A stretch of DNA of 64,000 nucleotides, taken from Limnohabitans sp. T6-5 (GTDB taxonomy: Bacteria > Pseudomonadota > Gammaproteobacteria > Burkholderiales > Burkholderiaceae_C). Shown here piece by piece: positions 1 to 15,000 of the stretch (positions are counted from its first letter, which is position 1; each line of letters opens with the position of its first letter). The stretch covers positions 1 through 64,000 of the forward strand of contig NZ_NERV01000002.1 in assembly GCF_003063315.1 (NCBI RefSeq), read 5' to 3'. Under the pieces are notes generated by a model. It made no database searches. It had not been told where the DNA came from and was given only the letters and a program-made list of their open reading frames with translations. The position numbers and the translations under genes are program-made.

Positions 1-2
1 CC

Positions 3-3000
3 ACAGTCACCATCACCTTCAGCGAAAAAGTCAAAGACTTCAGCAACGCGGACATCACCGCGCCCAACGGCGCCCTGAGCAGCTTCACCGCCAGCGCAGA
101 CGGCCTGATCTGGACCGCCACCTTCACACCAGCAGTGGACACCGAAGCGGCCAGCAACACGCTGAGCCTGGGCACCGCTTACAGCGACGAAGCGGGCAAC
201 ACGGGCACGGTGGCCACAGCCAGCTACGCCGTGGATACCAAGGCGCCGGTCTTCAGCGTGCAACTGGACGACACCAGCAACAGCGGTGCTTTGTCAGACC
301 GCTTGACCCAAGACGACACGCCCACCATCAGCGGCATGGGTACGACGGGCGACATCATCCGCGTCACGATGCCCGGCACCAACGAAGTGCTCAGTACCAC
401 CGTGGCGGCAGACGGCAAGTGGAGCGTGACGCCCACACTGGCGATCACCAGCGGCAACGTGAGCGTGATGGCACAAGACGCGGCAGGCAACACCAGCCCG
501 GCGCAAACCCTGGCCCTCGTCATTGACAAGAGCATCAACACGCCCACCATCGCCCTGCTGTGCGACAGCGGTTCCAGCGTCACAGACAAAGTCACCAGCA
601 ACGGCACCTTCAGCGTCAGCGCAGACAGTGACAGCCTGCTGGAATACAGCACCAACGGCACAAGCTGGAGCACCACGTTCACAGCCGCAGAAGGAGCCAA
701 CACCGTACAAGTGCGCGCCACCGACGCTGCAGGCAACGTGGCCACCTCGGCTGCATTCAGCTTCACCCTCGACAGCCAAACCAGCGCTTTCACGGTAGCC
801 CTGAGCTGTGACAGCGGCACAGCGGCCGACAAACTCAGCCGCGACGCCACCCTGGTCATCACCGGCGCCGAGTCTGGTGCCAGCATTGAGTACAGCACCA
901 ACGGCAGCACCTGGACCAGCACCTACGCCGCCGCCGAAGGCCTGAATACCGTCAAAGTGCGGGTCATGGACGCCGCAGGCAACCAGCGCACGCAAGACTA
1001 CAGCTTCACCCTGGACAGCACAGCGCCCACCCCAGCCTTGCTCACCCTGGTGTGCGACAGCGGCAGCCTAGGCGCAGACCAACTCACGAACAACGGCAGC
1101 ATCAACGTGGCCGCTGAAGCCGGTGCCACGCTGGAATACAGCACCAACGGCACAAGCTGGGGCAGCACCTTTGCAGCCGCAGAAGGCGCCAACACGGTGA
1201 GCGTGCGCGTGACCGACAAAGCGGGCAACGTCAGCAGCACCTCCAGCCTGAGCTTCTCCCTGGACAGCGCATCCCCCACAGCCCCCACCGTGGGCCTGGT
1301 GTGCGACAGCGGCAACATCACTGGCGCAGGCACCGACAAGATCAGCAACGTGGGAACGCTCAGCCTGAGCAGCGTAGAAGCAGGCGGCCAGCTTGAATAC
1401 AGCACCAACGGCGTGAACTGGGTCACCACGTTCGCCGCCGCCGAAGGCGCCAACAACGTGCAAGTGCGCGTGACCGATGCAGCAGGCAATGCCGGTGCTG
1501 TGGCCACCTACAGCTTCACCCTGGACACCCAAGCACCTGCAGCGCCCGTCCTTGGCCTGGTGTGCGACAGCGGTGCCCTTGGCACCGACAAGATCACTCA
1601 AACCGGCAGCCTCACCGCGTCCTCTTTGGAGGCCGGTGCCACGCTGCAATACAGCACCAACGGCACAGCCTGGGGCAGCACCTTTGCTGCCGGAGAAGGC
1701 AGCAACACCGTCTACGCACGCGTGGTCGATGCCGCAGGCAACACCGGGGCGGCCAGCCAACTGGTGTTCACCGTGGACACCCAGATCGTCAAACCGATCC
1801 TGACCCTGGCCTCCGACACCGGCACCCCGGGCGATCTGGTCACCATCGACGCCAGCCTGAACGTCCCCGGCAGCGCCACCGGCTCGGCCATCGAGGCCGG
1901 TGCTGTGGTCGAATACAGCACCAACGCCAGCAGCTGGACCAACACCTACAGCGCCATAGAAGGCAGCAACACCGTCTACGCACGGGTCCGGGACGCGGCA
2001 GGCAATATCGCCGTCTCCGACGTCCTCCGATTTGTGCTCAACACCAAAGCAGGCACCTTCACCGCAGGCCTGGACAACAACAGCAACAGCGGCGCCCTGA
2101 CGGACCTGAGCACTTATTACGACACCCCCACCATCACCGGCAGCGGCTCAGAAGGCGACCGCATCAAAGTGACCATGCCCGGCACCGGCGAAGTGCTCAC
2201 CACCGTGGTCGACAACAACGGCCTGTGGTCCGTCACGCCCACGCTGGCCATGGCCTCGGGCAATGTGCAAATCGAGCGCACCCTGCAAGCGGGCAACGCG
2301 GTAGACGCCACCATCAACCTGGCGGTGGTGATCGACCAAACGGTGGCCTCACCCTCCGTCAGCCTGCTGTGCGACACCGGGCGCAGCAACAGCGACAAAA
2401 TCAGCACCGTAGGCAACCTGAACATTGGGCTGATCGAAACAGACGCCTTGGTCGAATACAGCACCGACGGCAGCACCTGGAGCAGTACCTTCACGGCGCA
2501 AGAAGGCGCCAACACCGTGCAGGTTCGTCAAACCGACAAAGCCAACAACACCAGCACCCCCACCGTGTTCAGCTTCACGGTGGACACCGGCAAACCCGTG
2601 CCCACCGTCAGCATCACGCCCATTGGCGGCGACGATGCCGTGGGCCCGGCCGATGCGGCCAACCCGCAAACCACCATCACCGGCTCTGCGCTGCAAGCCA
2701 GCGAAGGCGATGTGGTGCAAATTGCCGTGAACGGCCACACCTTCAGCGGCACCGTCAACGCCGTGGGCAGCTACAACATCGGCATCGACACGGCCGACCT
2801 GGTGGCCGACTCGGACAAAACGCTGGAAGTGCTGCTCAACGCCAGCGATGCCGCAGGCAACCAAGCCAGCACCTCGGCCAGCCGCAGCTACAGCGTGGAC
2901 ACCTCGGCACCGCAAGTGCAAAGCATCGCGCTGGACAAAACACTGCTCAAAGCAGGCGACAGCGCCACCGTCACCATCCGCTTCTCCGAGAAAGTGATCG

Positions 3001-6000
3001 CCTTTGATGTGGGCGATCTGGTGGCCGACAACGCGAGCCTGAGCGACCTGGCCACAGCCGACGACGGCCTGACCTGGACCGCCACCTTGGTGGCCCACAG
3101 CAGCATCGAAGACACCAGCAACCTGGTGCAACTGTCGGCCACCTATACCGACAATGCAGGCAACGTGGGCACCGCAGGCACGAGCGGCAACTACAGTCTG
3201 GACACCAAAGCCCCCACAGCCACGATCAAACTGACCGACGAAGCCCTGCAAGCGGGCGAGAGCACCACACTCACCATCACCTTCAGCGAGAAGGTGCAAG
3301 ACTTTGGCAATGCCGACGTCACCGTACAAAACGGCACACTGGGCACGCTGGTCAGCAGCGACGGCATCGTCTGGACGGGCACCTACACGCCCAATGTCAA
3401 CACGGAAAGCGCCCTGAATGCCATCACCTTGGCGGGCAGCTACAGCGACCTGATCGGTAACGCCGGTACCGTGGGCACCAGCGGCAACTACAGCGTGGAC
3501 ACCAAGGCCCCCTCGGCCACCGTCAGCCTCAAAGACGCACAAGGTGCACCGATGACCAGCCTCACGGCCGGTCAAAGCGCCCAGCTGAGCATCACCTTCA
3601 GCGAAGCCGTCAAAGACTTCAGCAACGCCGATGTGACCGCGCCCAACGGCACGCTCAGCACCCTGGCCAGCACCGACGGCGGCACCACCTGGACCGCCAC
3701 GTTCACGCCCAACGCCAATGTGGAAGTCGCCGCCAACAGCATCAGCGTCAACCCCGGCGCCTACAGCGACTTGGCGGGCAACGCAGGCGCTGCGGCATCG
3801 AGTGCCAACTACGCTGTGGACACCCAAGGCCCCACGGCCAGCATCACGCTGAGCGACAGCGCCTTGACGGCAGGGGAGACAGCGCAAGTCACCATCGTCT
3901 TCAGTGAAAAAGTCACCGGCTTTGGCAACACCGACGTGGCTGTAGAAAACGGCACCATGAGCACCCTGGCCACCACCGACGGCGGCAAGACCTGGGTGGG
4001 CAGCTTCACGCCCACAGCAGGCACGGCAGACGCCAGCAACGTCATGAGCGTGGCCAACAGCTACACCGACGTGGCGGGCAACCAAGGCGCCAGCACCAGC
4101 AGCGCCAACTACGCGATTGACCTCAAAGCGCCCACGGCCAGCATTGCCCTGAGCGACAACGCGCTCAAAGCAGGCGAGAGCGCCACGGTGACCATCACCT
4201 TCAGCGAGAAAGTCAAAGACTTCAGCAACGCGGACATCACAGCGCCCAACGGGGCCTTGAGCACATTCACCGCCAGCACAGACGGCCTGATCTGGACAGC
4301 CACCTTCACACCAGCAACAGACACCGAAGCGGCCAGCAACACGCTGAGCCTGGGCACGGCCTACACCGACGAAGCGGGCAACGCAGGCACAGTGGCCACA
4401 GCCAGCTATGCGGTGGATACGAAGGCACCGAGCTTCACGGTCAAACTCGATGACGCCAGCAACAGCGGTGTCTTGTCTGACCGCCTGACCAACATCGACA
4501 TGCCCACGATCAGCGGGACGGGCACCAAGGATGACGTGATTCAAGTGACGATGCCCGGCACCAACGAAGTGCTGAGCACCACGGTGGCGGCAGACGGCAC
4601 CTGGAGCGTCACGCCGACCCAGGTGATCGCCAGTGGCAGCGTGAGCATCATCGCCACCGACCCGGCAGGCAACACCAGTGCAGCACAAACACTGACCCTG
4701 GTGATTGACAAAGCAGTGGGCACATTGACGCTCATCTTGGCGTGCGACAGCGGCTCAAGTGCCACAGACCTGATCAGCCAAACGGGCCACATCACGGTGG
4801 GTAACCTGGAAGCCGGTGCCGCGCTGGAATACAGCACCAACGGCACAGACTGGGCAACGACATTCGTGGCCACTGAAGGCGCCAACACCGTGAGCGTGCG
4901 ACAGACCGACGCCGCAGGCAACGTGAGCGCGGCCAGCAGCTTGAACTTCACACTGGACACCATCGCCCCAGTGCCAACGGTCAGCATCAACGCCATTGGC
5001 GGCGACGACGCACTGAGCCCCGTTGACGCGGTGCAAACCCACACCGGCATCACCGGCAGCGTGACCGATGCGCGCGAAGGCGATGTGGTCAAAGTGCTGG
5101 TCAACGGACAGACCTTCAGTGGTACGGTGGACGCCCTGGGCCACTACAGCGTGAGCGTGGCCACAGCCGACCTGATCGCCGATCCAGGCAGCGACATCGA
5201 AGTCGTGCTCACGGCCAGCGACGCGGCAGGAAACACCCAATTCACCTCGGGTACCCGAGCCTACGCCGTCGACATTACCGTGCCCACGGTGCAAAGCATC
5301 GTTCTGGACAAGAGCGCCCTCCAAGTGGGTGAGACAGCCACCGTCACCATCCGCTTCAGCGAGAAAGTCAAAGCCTTTGACCTGTCGGACTTGACAGCCG
5401 ACAATGCCACACTCAGCAACCTGTCCACCGCCGACAGCGGCCTGACCTGGACCGCCACACTCACGCCCACCGCAGGCATCGAAGACACCACCAACGTGGT
5501 CAAAGTGCTCGCCAACTACACCGATCTGTCGGGCAACCAGGGCACGACAAGCGCGAGCAACAACTACAGCGTGGAAACGCTGGCTCCCACCGCCATCATC
5601 CAACTGGCAGACGAAGCACTCAAAGCTGGTGAGACCACGACCTTGACCATCACCTTCAGTGAAAAAGTCAGTCACTTCAGCAACGACGACGTCACCGTGG
5701 CCAACGGCAGCCTGGGCACACTGTTCAGCGCCGATGGCATCGTCTGGACCGGCACCTTCACGCCAGCCACCAACCTGGAAGACGCCACCAACGTCATCAC
5801 GCTGGCGAACACCTACACCGACCTGGTGGGCAACGCAGGATCTGCAGCCCAAAGCGGCAACAACACCGTAGACACCAAGGCCCCCACGGCCAGCGTCACC
5901 CTTAAAGACGCTCAAGGCGCGGCCATCACCAGCCTCACGGCCGGTCAAAGCGCCCAAGTCACCATCACCTTCAGCGAAGCCGTACAAGACTTCAGCAACG

Positions 6001-9000
6001 CCGACGTGACTGCCCCCAGCGGCACCTTGAGCACCCTGGCCAGCACCGATGGCGGCACCACCTGGACCGCGACGTTCACGCCCAACGCCAACGTGGAAGT
6101 GGCCGCCAACAGCATCAGCGTCAACACCGGTGCCTACAGCGACCTGGCGGGCAACGCAGGCGCAGCCGCATCGAGCGCCACCTACGCGGTGGACACCCAA
6201 GGCCCCACAGCCAGCATCACGCTCAGCGACAGTGCGCTCACGGCAGGTGAGACCGCGCAAGTGACCATCAGCTTCAGCGAAAAAGTCACCGGCTTTGGCA
6301 ACAGCGACGTGGCTGTAGAAAACGGCACCCTGAGCACCCTGGCCACCACCGATGGCGGCAAGACCTGGACAGGCACTTTCACGCCCACCGCAGGCACAGC
6401 CGACGCCAGCAACGTCATGAGCGTGGCCAACAGCTACACCGACGTGGCGGGCAACCAAGGCGCCAGCACCAGAAGCGCCAACTACGCGATTGACCTCAAA
6501 GCGCCGACAGCCAGCATCGCCCTGAGTGACAACGCGCTCAAAGCAGGCGAGAGTGCCACCGTCACCATCACTTTCAGCGAGAAAGTCAAGGATTTCAGCA
6601 ACGCCGACATCACAGCGCCCAATGGGGCCTTGAGCAGCTTCACCGCCAGCGCAGACGGCCTGATCTGGACAGCCACCTTCACGCCGAGCGTGGACACCGA
6701 GGCGGCCAGCAACACGCTGAGCCTGGGCACGGCCTACACCGACGAAGCGGGCAACACCGGCACAGTGGCCACAGCCACCTACGCTGTAGACACCCTGGCC
6801 CCGGTGTTCAGCGTGCAACTGGACGACGCCAGCAACAGCGCGGCCAAGACCGACCGCCTGACCCACGACAGCACCCCCACCATCAGCGGTACAGGCACAG
6901 CGGGTGACACCATCCAGGTGACCATGCCCGGCACGCTGGAAGTGCTCAGCACCACGGTGGCTGCAGACGGCAAGTGGAGCGTCACGCCCACACTGGTGAT
7001 TGCCAGCGGCAGCGTGAGCGTGATCGCGCAAGATGCAGCAGGCAACACCAGCGCAGCGCAAACTCTGCCCCTGGTGATCGACACCGCAGTGGCCACCCCT
7101 GTCATCGCCTTGGTGTGCGACAGCGGTTCTAGCGCAAGCGACAAGATCAGCGGCCAAAGCGCGCTGGTGGTGAGCAACCTGGAAACCGGCGCCACCGTCG
7201 AGTACAGCACCAATGGCAGCACCTGGGGCTCCACGTTCATCGCCGCAGAAGGCGCCAACACGTTGAGCGTGCGCCAGACCGACGCCGCAGGCAACGTGGC
7301 CACCTCGGCTGCATTCAGCTTCACCCTGGACAGCCAAACCAGCGCCTTCACCGTGGCGCTCAGCTGTGACAGCGGCAGCGCAGGCGACAAAGTCAGCCAC
7401 GACGGCACTTTGGTCATCACTGGCGCAGAAGCCGGAGCCAGCGTCGAATACAGCACCAACGGCAGCATCTGGAGCAGCACCTACGCGGCCGCCGAAGGCC
7501 TGAACAACGTCACAGTGCGCGTCATGGACGCCGCAGGCAACCAGCGTACCCAAGACTACAGCTTCACTCTGGACAGCACCGCACCCACAGCGGCCGTGCT
7601 CACCCTGGTGTGCGACAGCGGCAGCCAAGGCTCAGACAAACTCAGCAACAACGGCACCATCAGCGTGGCCGCCGAAGCTGGTGCCACCTTGGAATACAGC
7701 ACCAACGGTACAAGCTGGGGCAGCACCTTTGTGGCCACAGAAGGCGCCAACAGTGTCAGCGTGCGCGTGACGGACAAAGCGGGCAACGTCAGCAGTGTCT
7801 CCAGCCTGAGCTTCACGCTGGACAGCACTGCGCCCGTGGCTGCCAGCGTCAGCCTGGTGTGCGACAGCGGCAGTATCAGTGGCGCAGGCACAGACAAAGT
7901 CAGCCACTCCGCCGCACTGGCTGTGCAGACAGCAGAAACCGCAGGGCTGATCGAATACAGCACCAACGGCGTGAACTGGGCCACCACCATGGCAGCGGCC
8001 GAAGGTGTGCACAACATCAAAGTGCGCGTGACCGATGCGGCCGGCAATCTGGGCGCTGTCACCGACTTCGCCTTCACGCTGGACACCCAAGCGCCAGATG
8101 CACCCGTATTGGGTCTGGTGTGCGACAGCGGCGTGCTGGGCAGCGACAAGATCACCCAAAACGGGGCAATCAGCACCAGTACCGCGGAAGTCGGCGCCAC
8201 ACTGCAATACAGCACAGACGGCGTCGCCTGGGGCACCACCTTCACAGCAGCCGAAGGCAGCAACACCGTCAAGGCCCGGGTCATTGACGCGGCAGGCAAC
8301 GCAGGCACAGTCAGCACCCTGAGCTTCACGCTGGACACTGGCATCCGCAAACCCAATGTGGCCCTGAGCTGCGACAGCGGCACCAGCAGCAGCGACAAGA
8401 TCACCCGCAACGGCGCACTGAACCTGAACAACGTGGACAGCGATGCCCAAGTGCAATACAGCACCGACGGGCAAACCTGGACCAGCAGCTTCACAGCCGT
8501 GGAAGGCGCCAACCTCGTGACCGTCAAAGTGACAGATGCGGCAGGCAACGTGGCCACCTCGGACACGCTGGCGTTCCAACTCAACACGCTGGACGCGGCC
8601 TTCACATTCAAGCTGGACAACGCCAGCAACAGCGGCAACCAGAACGACCTGTTGACCCACGATGCGACCCCCACGATCAGCGGTACAGGCACCACGGGCG
8701 ACATCATCCAAGTCACGATGCCCGGCACAGGCGAGGTGCTCAGCACCACGGTGGCCGCAGACGGCAAATGGAGCGTGACGCCCACGATGGACATGGCCAG
8801 CGGCAGCGTGAGCGTGACCGCGACCCATGCTGCGGGCGTGGTGAGCGCGGCCAAGACACTGGCTCTGCTGATCGACACCGCCGTGGCCGCACCCACCATC
8901 GCCCTCGTGTGCGACAGCGGCGCCAGCAGCAGCGACACCATCAGCCGTGACGGCAGCATTGTGGTGGGCAACCTGGAAGCGGGTGCTGTGCTGGAGTACA

Positions 9001-12000
9001 GCACCAACGGCACAGACTGGGCAACGACATTCGTGGCCACCGAAGGCGCCCACACCGTGAGCGTGCGCCAGACCGATACCGCAGGCAACGTGAGCGCCGC
9101 CAGCACATTGGACTTCACGCTGGACACCACCGCTCCAGTGCCAACGGTCAGCATCAACGCCATTGGCGGCGACGACGCCCTGAGCCCCGCCGACGCGGTG
9201 CAAACCCACACTGGCATCACCGGCAGCGTGAGCGACGCCCGCGAAGGCGATGTGGTCAAAGTGCTGGTCAACGGCCAGACCTTCAGCGCCACCGTCGACG
9301 CCCTGGGCCACTACAGCGTGAGCGTGGCCACGGCCGACCTGATTGCCGACTCCGGCAGCGACATCGAAGTCGTGCTCATGGCCAGCGACGCGGCGGGCAA
9401 CACCCAGATGGCATCGGCCACCCGAGCCTATGCGGTGGACGTCACCGTGCCCACGGTGCAAAGCATCGTGCTGGACAAGAGCGCCCTCAAAGTGGGTGAA
9501 ACCGCCACCGTCACCATCAGCTTCAGCGAGAAAGTCAAAGCCTTTGACCTGTCAGACCTGACGGCCGACCAAGCCACGCTGAGCAACCTGGCCACCGCCG
9601 ATGGCGGCCTGACCTGGACCGCCACACTCACGCCTACAGTAGGCATCGAAGACACCAGCAACCTCATCCAAGTGCTGGCCAACTACACCGACCTGTCGGG
9701 CAACGTGGGCACAGCAGTCGCGAGCAACAACTACAGTGTCGAGACCAAAGCGCCGACGGCCACCATCAAACTGGCCGACGAAGCCCTGCAAGCGGGCGAG
9801 ACCACCACGCTGACCATCACCTTCAGCGAGAAAGTTCAAGACTTCGGCAATGCGGATGTCACTGTGCAAAACGGCACATTGGGCACGCTGGTCAGCACCG
9901 ACGGCATCGTCTGGACCGGCACCTACACGCCCAACGTCAACACAGAAAGCCCCCTCAACGCCATCAGCCTGGCAGGCAGCTACACCGACCAGATCGGCAA
10001 CGCCGGGACCGTGGGCACCAGCGGCAACTACAGCGTAGACACCAAGGCCCCCTCGGCCGTAGTGAGCCTCAAAGATGCACAAGGCGCGGCCATCACCAGC
10101 CTCACGGCAGGACAAAGCGCCCAACTCAGCATCACCTTCAGCGAAGCGGTCAAAGACTTCAGCAACGCTGACGTGACAGCGCCCAACGGCACGCTCAGCA
10201 CCTTGGCCAGCACAGACGGTGGCACCACCTGGACCGCGACCTTCACGCCCAACGCCAATGTGGAAGTGGCCGCCAACAGCATCAGCGTCAACCCCAATAA
10301 CTACAGCGACCTGGCCGGTAACGCAGGCTCAGCCGCTGCCAGCGCCAACTACGCCGTGGACACCCAAGGCCCCACGGCCAGCATCACGCTGAGCGACAAC
10401 GCGCTGACGGCAGGCGAGAGCGCACAAATGACCATCAGCTTCAGTGAAAAAGTCACCGGCTTTGACAACAGCGACGTCACCGTGGAGAACGGCACGCTGA
10501 GCACCCTGGCCACCACAGACGGCGGCAAGACCTGGAGCGGCACCTTCACGCCCACGGCAGGCACGGCAGACGCCAGCAACCTCATGAGCGTGGCCAACAG
10601 CTACACCGACGTGGCGGGCAACCAAGGCGCCAGCACCAGCAGCGCCAACTACGCGATTGACCTCAAAGCCCCGGCAGCGACCATTGCGTTGAGCGACAAC
10701 GCCCTCAAAGCAGGCGAGAGCGCTACCGTCACCATCACCTTCAGCGAGAAAGTCAAAGACTTCAGCAACGCGGACATCACGGCGCCCAATGGGGCCTTGA
10801 GCAGCTTCACCGCCAGCGCAGACGGCCTGATCTGGACAGCCACCTTCACTCCGAGCGTGGACACCGAGGCGGCCAGCAACACGCTGAGCCTGAGCACCGC
10901 CTACACCGACGAAGCGGGCAACGCGGGCACGGTGGCCACAGCCACGTACGCAGTGGACACAAAGGCGCCGAGCTTCACGGTCAAACTCGATGACGCGAGC
11001 AACAGCGGCACGCTGACCGATCTGATGACCTCTGATGCCACACCCACCATCAGCGGTTCGGGTGTGGAGGGGGACCTCATCCGTGTCACGATGCCCGGCA
11101 CACTGGAAGTGATCAGCACCACCGTGGCCGCAGACGGCACTTGGAGCGTGACGCCCAATCTGGCCATCAGTACGGGCACGGTCAGTGTGGTGGCCATTGA
11201 CGCGGCGGGCAACACCAGCACCGCGCAGTCGCTGAGCTTGGTCATTGATCAAGTGATCGCAGTGCCCACGCTCACGCTGTCTTGTGACAGCGGATCGAGC
11301 AGCACCGACAACAGCAGCCGGTTTGCGGCCTTGACACTCGCAGGCGTTGAGGCAGGCGCACAAGTGGCTTACAGCACCAATGGTGTCCTTTGGACGACCA
11401 CCTTCAGTGCGTCAGAAGGCGTTAACCAAGTCACCGTCAAGGTGACTGATGGGGCAGGCAACAGTGCACTGTCTGCGCCGCTCAATTTCACCCTGGACAC
11501 GACAGTGGCTGCCTTTGCCGTGACGCTTGGCTGTGACAGTGGCACAGCGAGTGACTTGATCACCAACACCCCGAACTTGATTTTGTCCGGGGTGGAGGCG
11601 GGAGCCCATGTGCAATACAGCACCGATGGCACAAGCTGGGCCAATGATTTCCAGGCCAGTGAAGGCGCCAACGCCATCACCGTGCGCGTGACGGACTCGG
11701 CAGGCAATCAGAGAACGCAAAACCTGGCCTTCCAGCTGCAGAGTGTCAAACCCACTGCGCCCGTGATCACCCTGGTTTGTGATGGCGGCTTGAGCAGCAG
11801 TGACCTGATTTCAGCCAAAGGGGGCATCAATGTGTCCCATGGGACAGGCACGGTCCTGGCCTACAGCACCGATGGCAGCACCTGGGGTACCACCTTTGTC
11901 GCCACAGAAGGCGCCAACAAGGTGTATGCCCGTGCCACCGATGCGGCAGGCAACGTCAGTGATGCCAGCAGCCTGAGCTTCACCCTGGACACCACGGCGC

Positions 12001-15000
12001 CAGTCGCCCCTGTCGCTACCCTGGTCTGCGACAGCGGCAGCAGTGGCAGCGACCGACTCAGCAAGCAGGCCTTGCTGCAAACCATGACCAGCGAAAGCGG
12101 TGGGCAAATCCAGTACAGCACCAATGGCAGCACCTGGCTGACCACGTTCAGCGCCATGGAAGGCGCCAATGCTGTGCAAATTCGTGTGACGGACGCCGCA
12201 GGGAATGTGGGTGCGATCAGCACCTTCAACTTCACCCTGGACACGCTGGCACCCACGGTGCCCACTTTGGCGCTGGTCTGTGACAGCGGCAGTTCGGGCA
12301 CCGACAAAATCAGCCAGAACGGCAGCATTTTGGCCACGACCCTGGAGTCAGGAGCCACCCTCCAATACAGTGTGGACGGACTGGCTTGGGGCAGCACCTT
12401 TGCCGCAGGCGAGGGCAGCAATACCGTGCAGGCCCGGGTGGTGGATGCCGCAGGCAACGCAGGCCCCGCCAGCACCTTGACTTTCACGGTGGACACGTTC
12501 ATCAGCCAACCGACTTTGACGCTGGTGTCCGACACCGGCACGCCGGGTGACAAAGTGACGATTGATGGCACCCTCAATGTGCCCGGCAGCGCAGGCGGCT
12601 CGGCCATTGAAAGTGGTGCTGTGGTGGAATACAGCACCAATGGCAGCAGCTGGACAAACACCTACAGCGCGGCCGAAGGCCACAACACGGTTTATGCCCG
12701 TGTGACGGATCAGGCAGGCAACAGCGCCGTGTCGGACATGCTGAGCTTTGTGCTCAACACCAAGGCGGGCACTTTCACGGCAGGTCTGAACAACCTCAGC
12801 AACAGCGGCTCACTCAACGATCTGATCACCCATCAGGACACGCCCGTCATCAGCGGCACAGGGGCTGTGGGCGACCGCATCCGCGTGACCATGCCCGGCA
12901 CCAACGAGGTTCTGGATGCGGTGGTGGACATCAATGGTCTGTGGTCGGTCACGCCATCGCTGACGATTTCCTCGGGCAACGTTCTGGTGGCCAGAACACT
13001 GCAGGCGGGCAGCAGTGTGGACTCGACCATCAGCCTGGCGGTGGTCATCGACAAAAGCGCGGCCTCGCCCACAGTCAGCCTGCTGTGCGACTCGGGCGCC
13101 AGCAGCAGCGACAAAATCACCACGGTGGGCAATCTGAACATTGGGCAAATTGAAAGTGATGCCGTGCTGGAATACAGCACCGACGGCAGCACCTGGAGCA
13201 GCACTTTTACGGCGCAAGAAGGCCTGAACACCGTGCAGGTGCGTCAAACCGACAAGGCCGACAACATCAGCACACCGACGGTGTTCAGCTTCACGCTGGA
13301 CACGCAAGTGCCCGTGCCCAGCATCACCGTGGCCGCCATTGGCGGCGATGACGCCGTGGGGCCTGCCGACGCCGCCAACCTGAGCACCACCATCACGGGT
13401 GTGGCCTTGCAGGCCAGCCAAGGCGATCTGGTGCAAGTGCAGGTCAATGGGCAAACCTACTCCGGCACTGTGAATGCAGTGGGGGGGTACAACATCCAGA
13501 TTGACACACTGGACTTGGTGGACGATGCCGACAAGAAACTGGAAGTGTTCATCAACGCGACAGACGCTGCGGGCAATGCCGCCAACGCGCAAGCCAGCCG
13601 CGCTTACAGTGTGGACACATCGGCGCCTTCGGTGCAAAGCGTTACCCTGGATAAAACCGTTCTGAAAGCCGGTGACACCGCCACGGTGACGGTGCGTTTT
13701 TCAGAAAAAGTGCAGGCCTTTGACCTGGGCGATTTGCTCGCTGACAACGCCAGCCTGAGCGCTTTGGCCAGCACGGACGGTGGCTTGACCTGGACCGCAA
13801 CCCTGACGGCCAGCAGCATGATCGAAGACACCAGCAACCTGGTGCAGGTGTTCTCCAACTACACCGACCTGGCAGGCAATGCGGGCACCACCGGCAGCAG
13901 TGGCAACTACAGCCTGGACACCAAAGCGCCCACAGCGGTCATCGCGCTGGCCGATGAAGCCCTCAAAGCGGGTGAAAGCACGACCTTGACCATCACCTTC
14001 AGTGAAAAGGTGCAAGGTTTTGGCAACGAAGACGTCACGGTGCAAAACGGCGCTTTGGGCACGCTCTCCAGCGCCGATGGCGGCATCACCTGGACCGGCA
14101 CTTACACCCCCAACGCCAACACCGAGGCGGCCCTCAACACGATTGCGCTGGCCAGCACGTACAGCGATCTGATCGGCAACGCCGGTGTGGCCGTCACCAG
14201 CGGCAACTACAGTGTGGACACCAAAGCGCCCAGCGCCAGCATCGTCCTCAAAGACAACAGCAACGCGGTGTTGACGAGTTTGACGGCAGGCCAAAGTGCG
14301 GCTGTGACGATCACCTTCAATGAAGCCGTCAAAGACTTCAGCAACGCCGATGTCAATGCACCCAACGGACAGTTGAGCACGCTGGCCAGCACGGATGGCG
14401 GCATCACCTGGACAGGCACCTTCACGCCGAACGCCAATGTCGAAGTGGCCGTCAACAGCTTGAGCATCAACCCAGGCGCCTACAGCGACCTGGCGGGCAA
14501 TGCAGGCGGCGCGGCCTCCAGTGCCAACCATGCCGTGGACACGCAAGGCCCCACAGCCACCATCACCCTGAGTGACACGGACTTGCAGGCCAACGAGACG
14601 GCTGTCTTGACCATCACCTTCAATGAAAAAGTCAGCAACTTTGACAACACCGATGTCAGGGTCGAAAACGGGACACTGAGCACCCTGTCTACCACCGACG
14701 GCGGTCGTACCTGGGTGGGCACCTTCACCCCAAGCAACGCGCAAGACACCAGCAACGTGGTGAGCCTGTCCAACGGCTACACCGATGTGGCCGGTAACCA
14801 GGGCAGCAGCGCCGTCAGCGGCAACTACACACTGGACCGACTCGCGCCCACAGCCACCATCAGCTTGAGCGACACCTCTTTGACGGCTGGCGAGAGCGCC
14901 ACCGTGACCATTGCGTTCAGTGAAGCGGTGCAGGGTTTCTCCAATGGGGATGTGACAGCGCCCAACGGCACGCTGGGCACCTTCACGGCCAATGCGGACA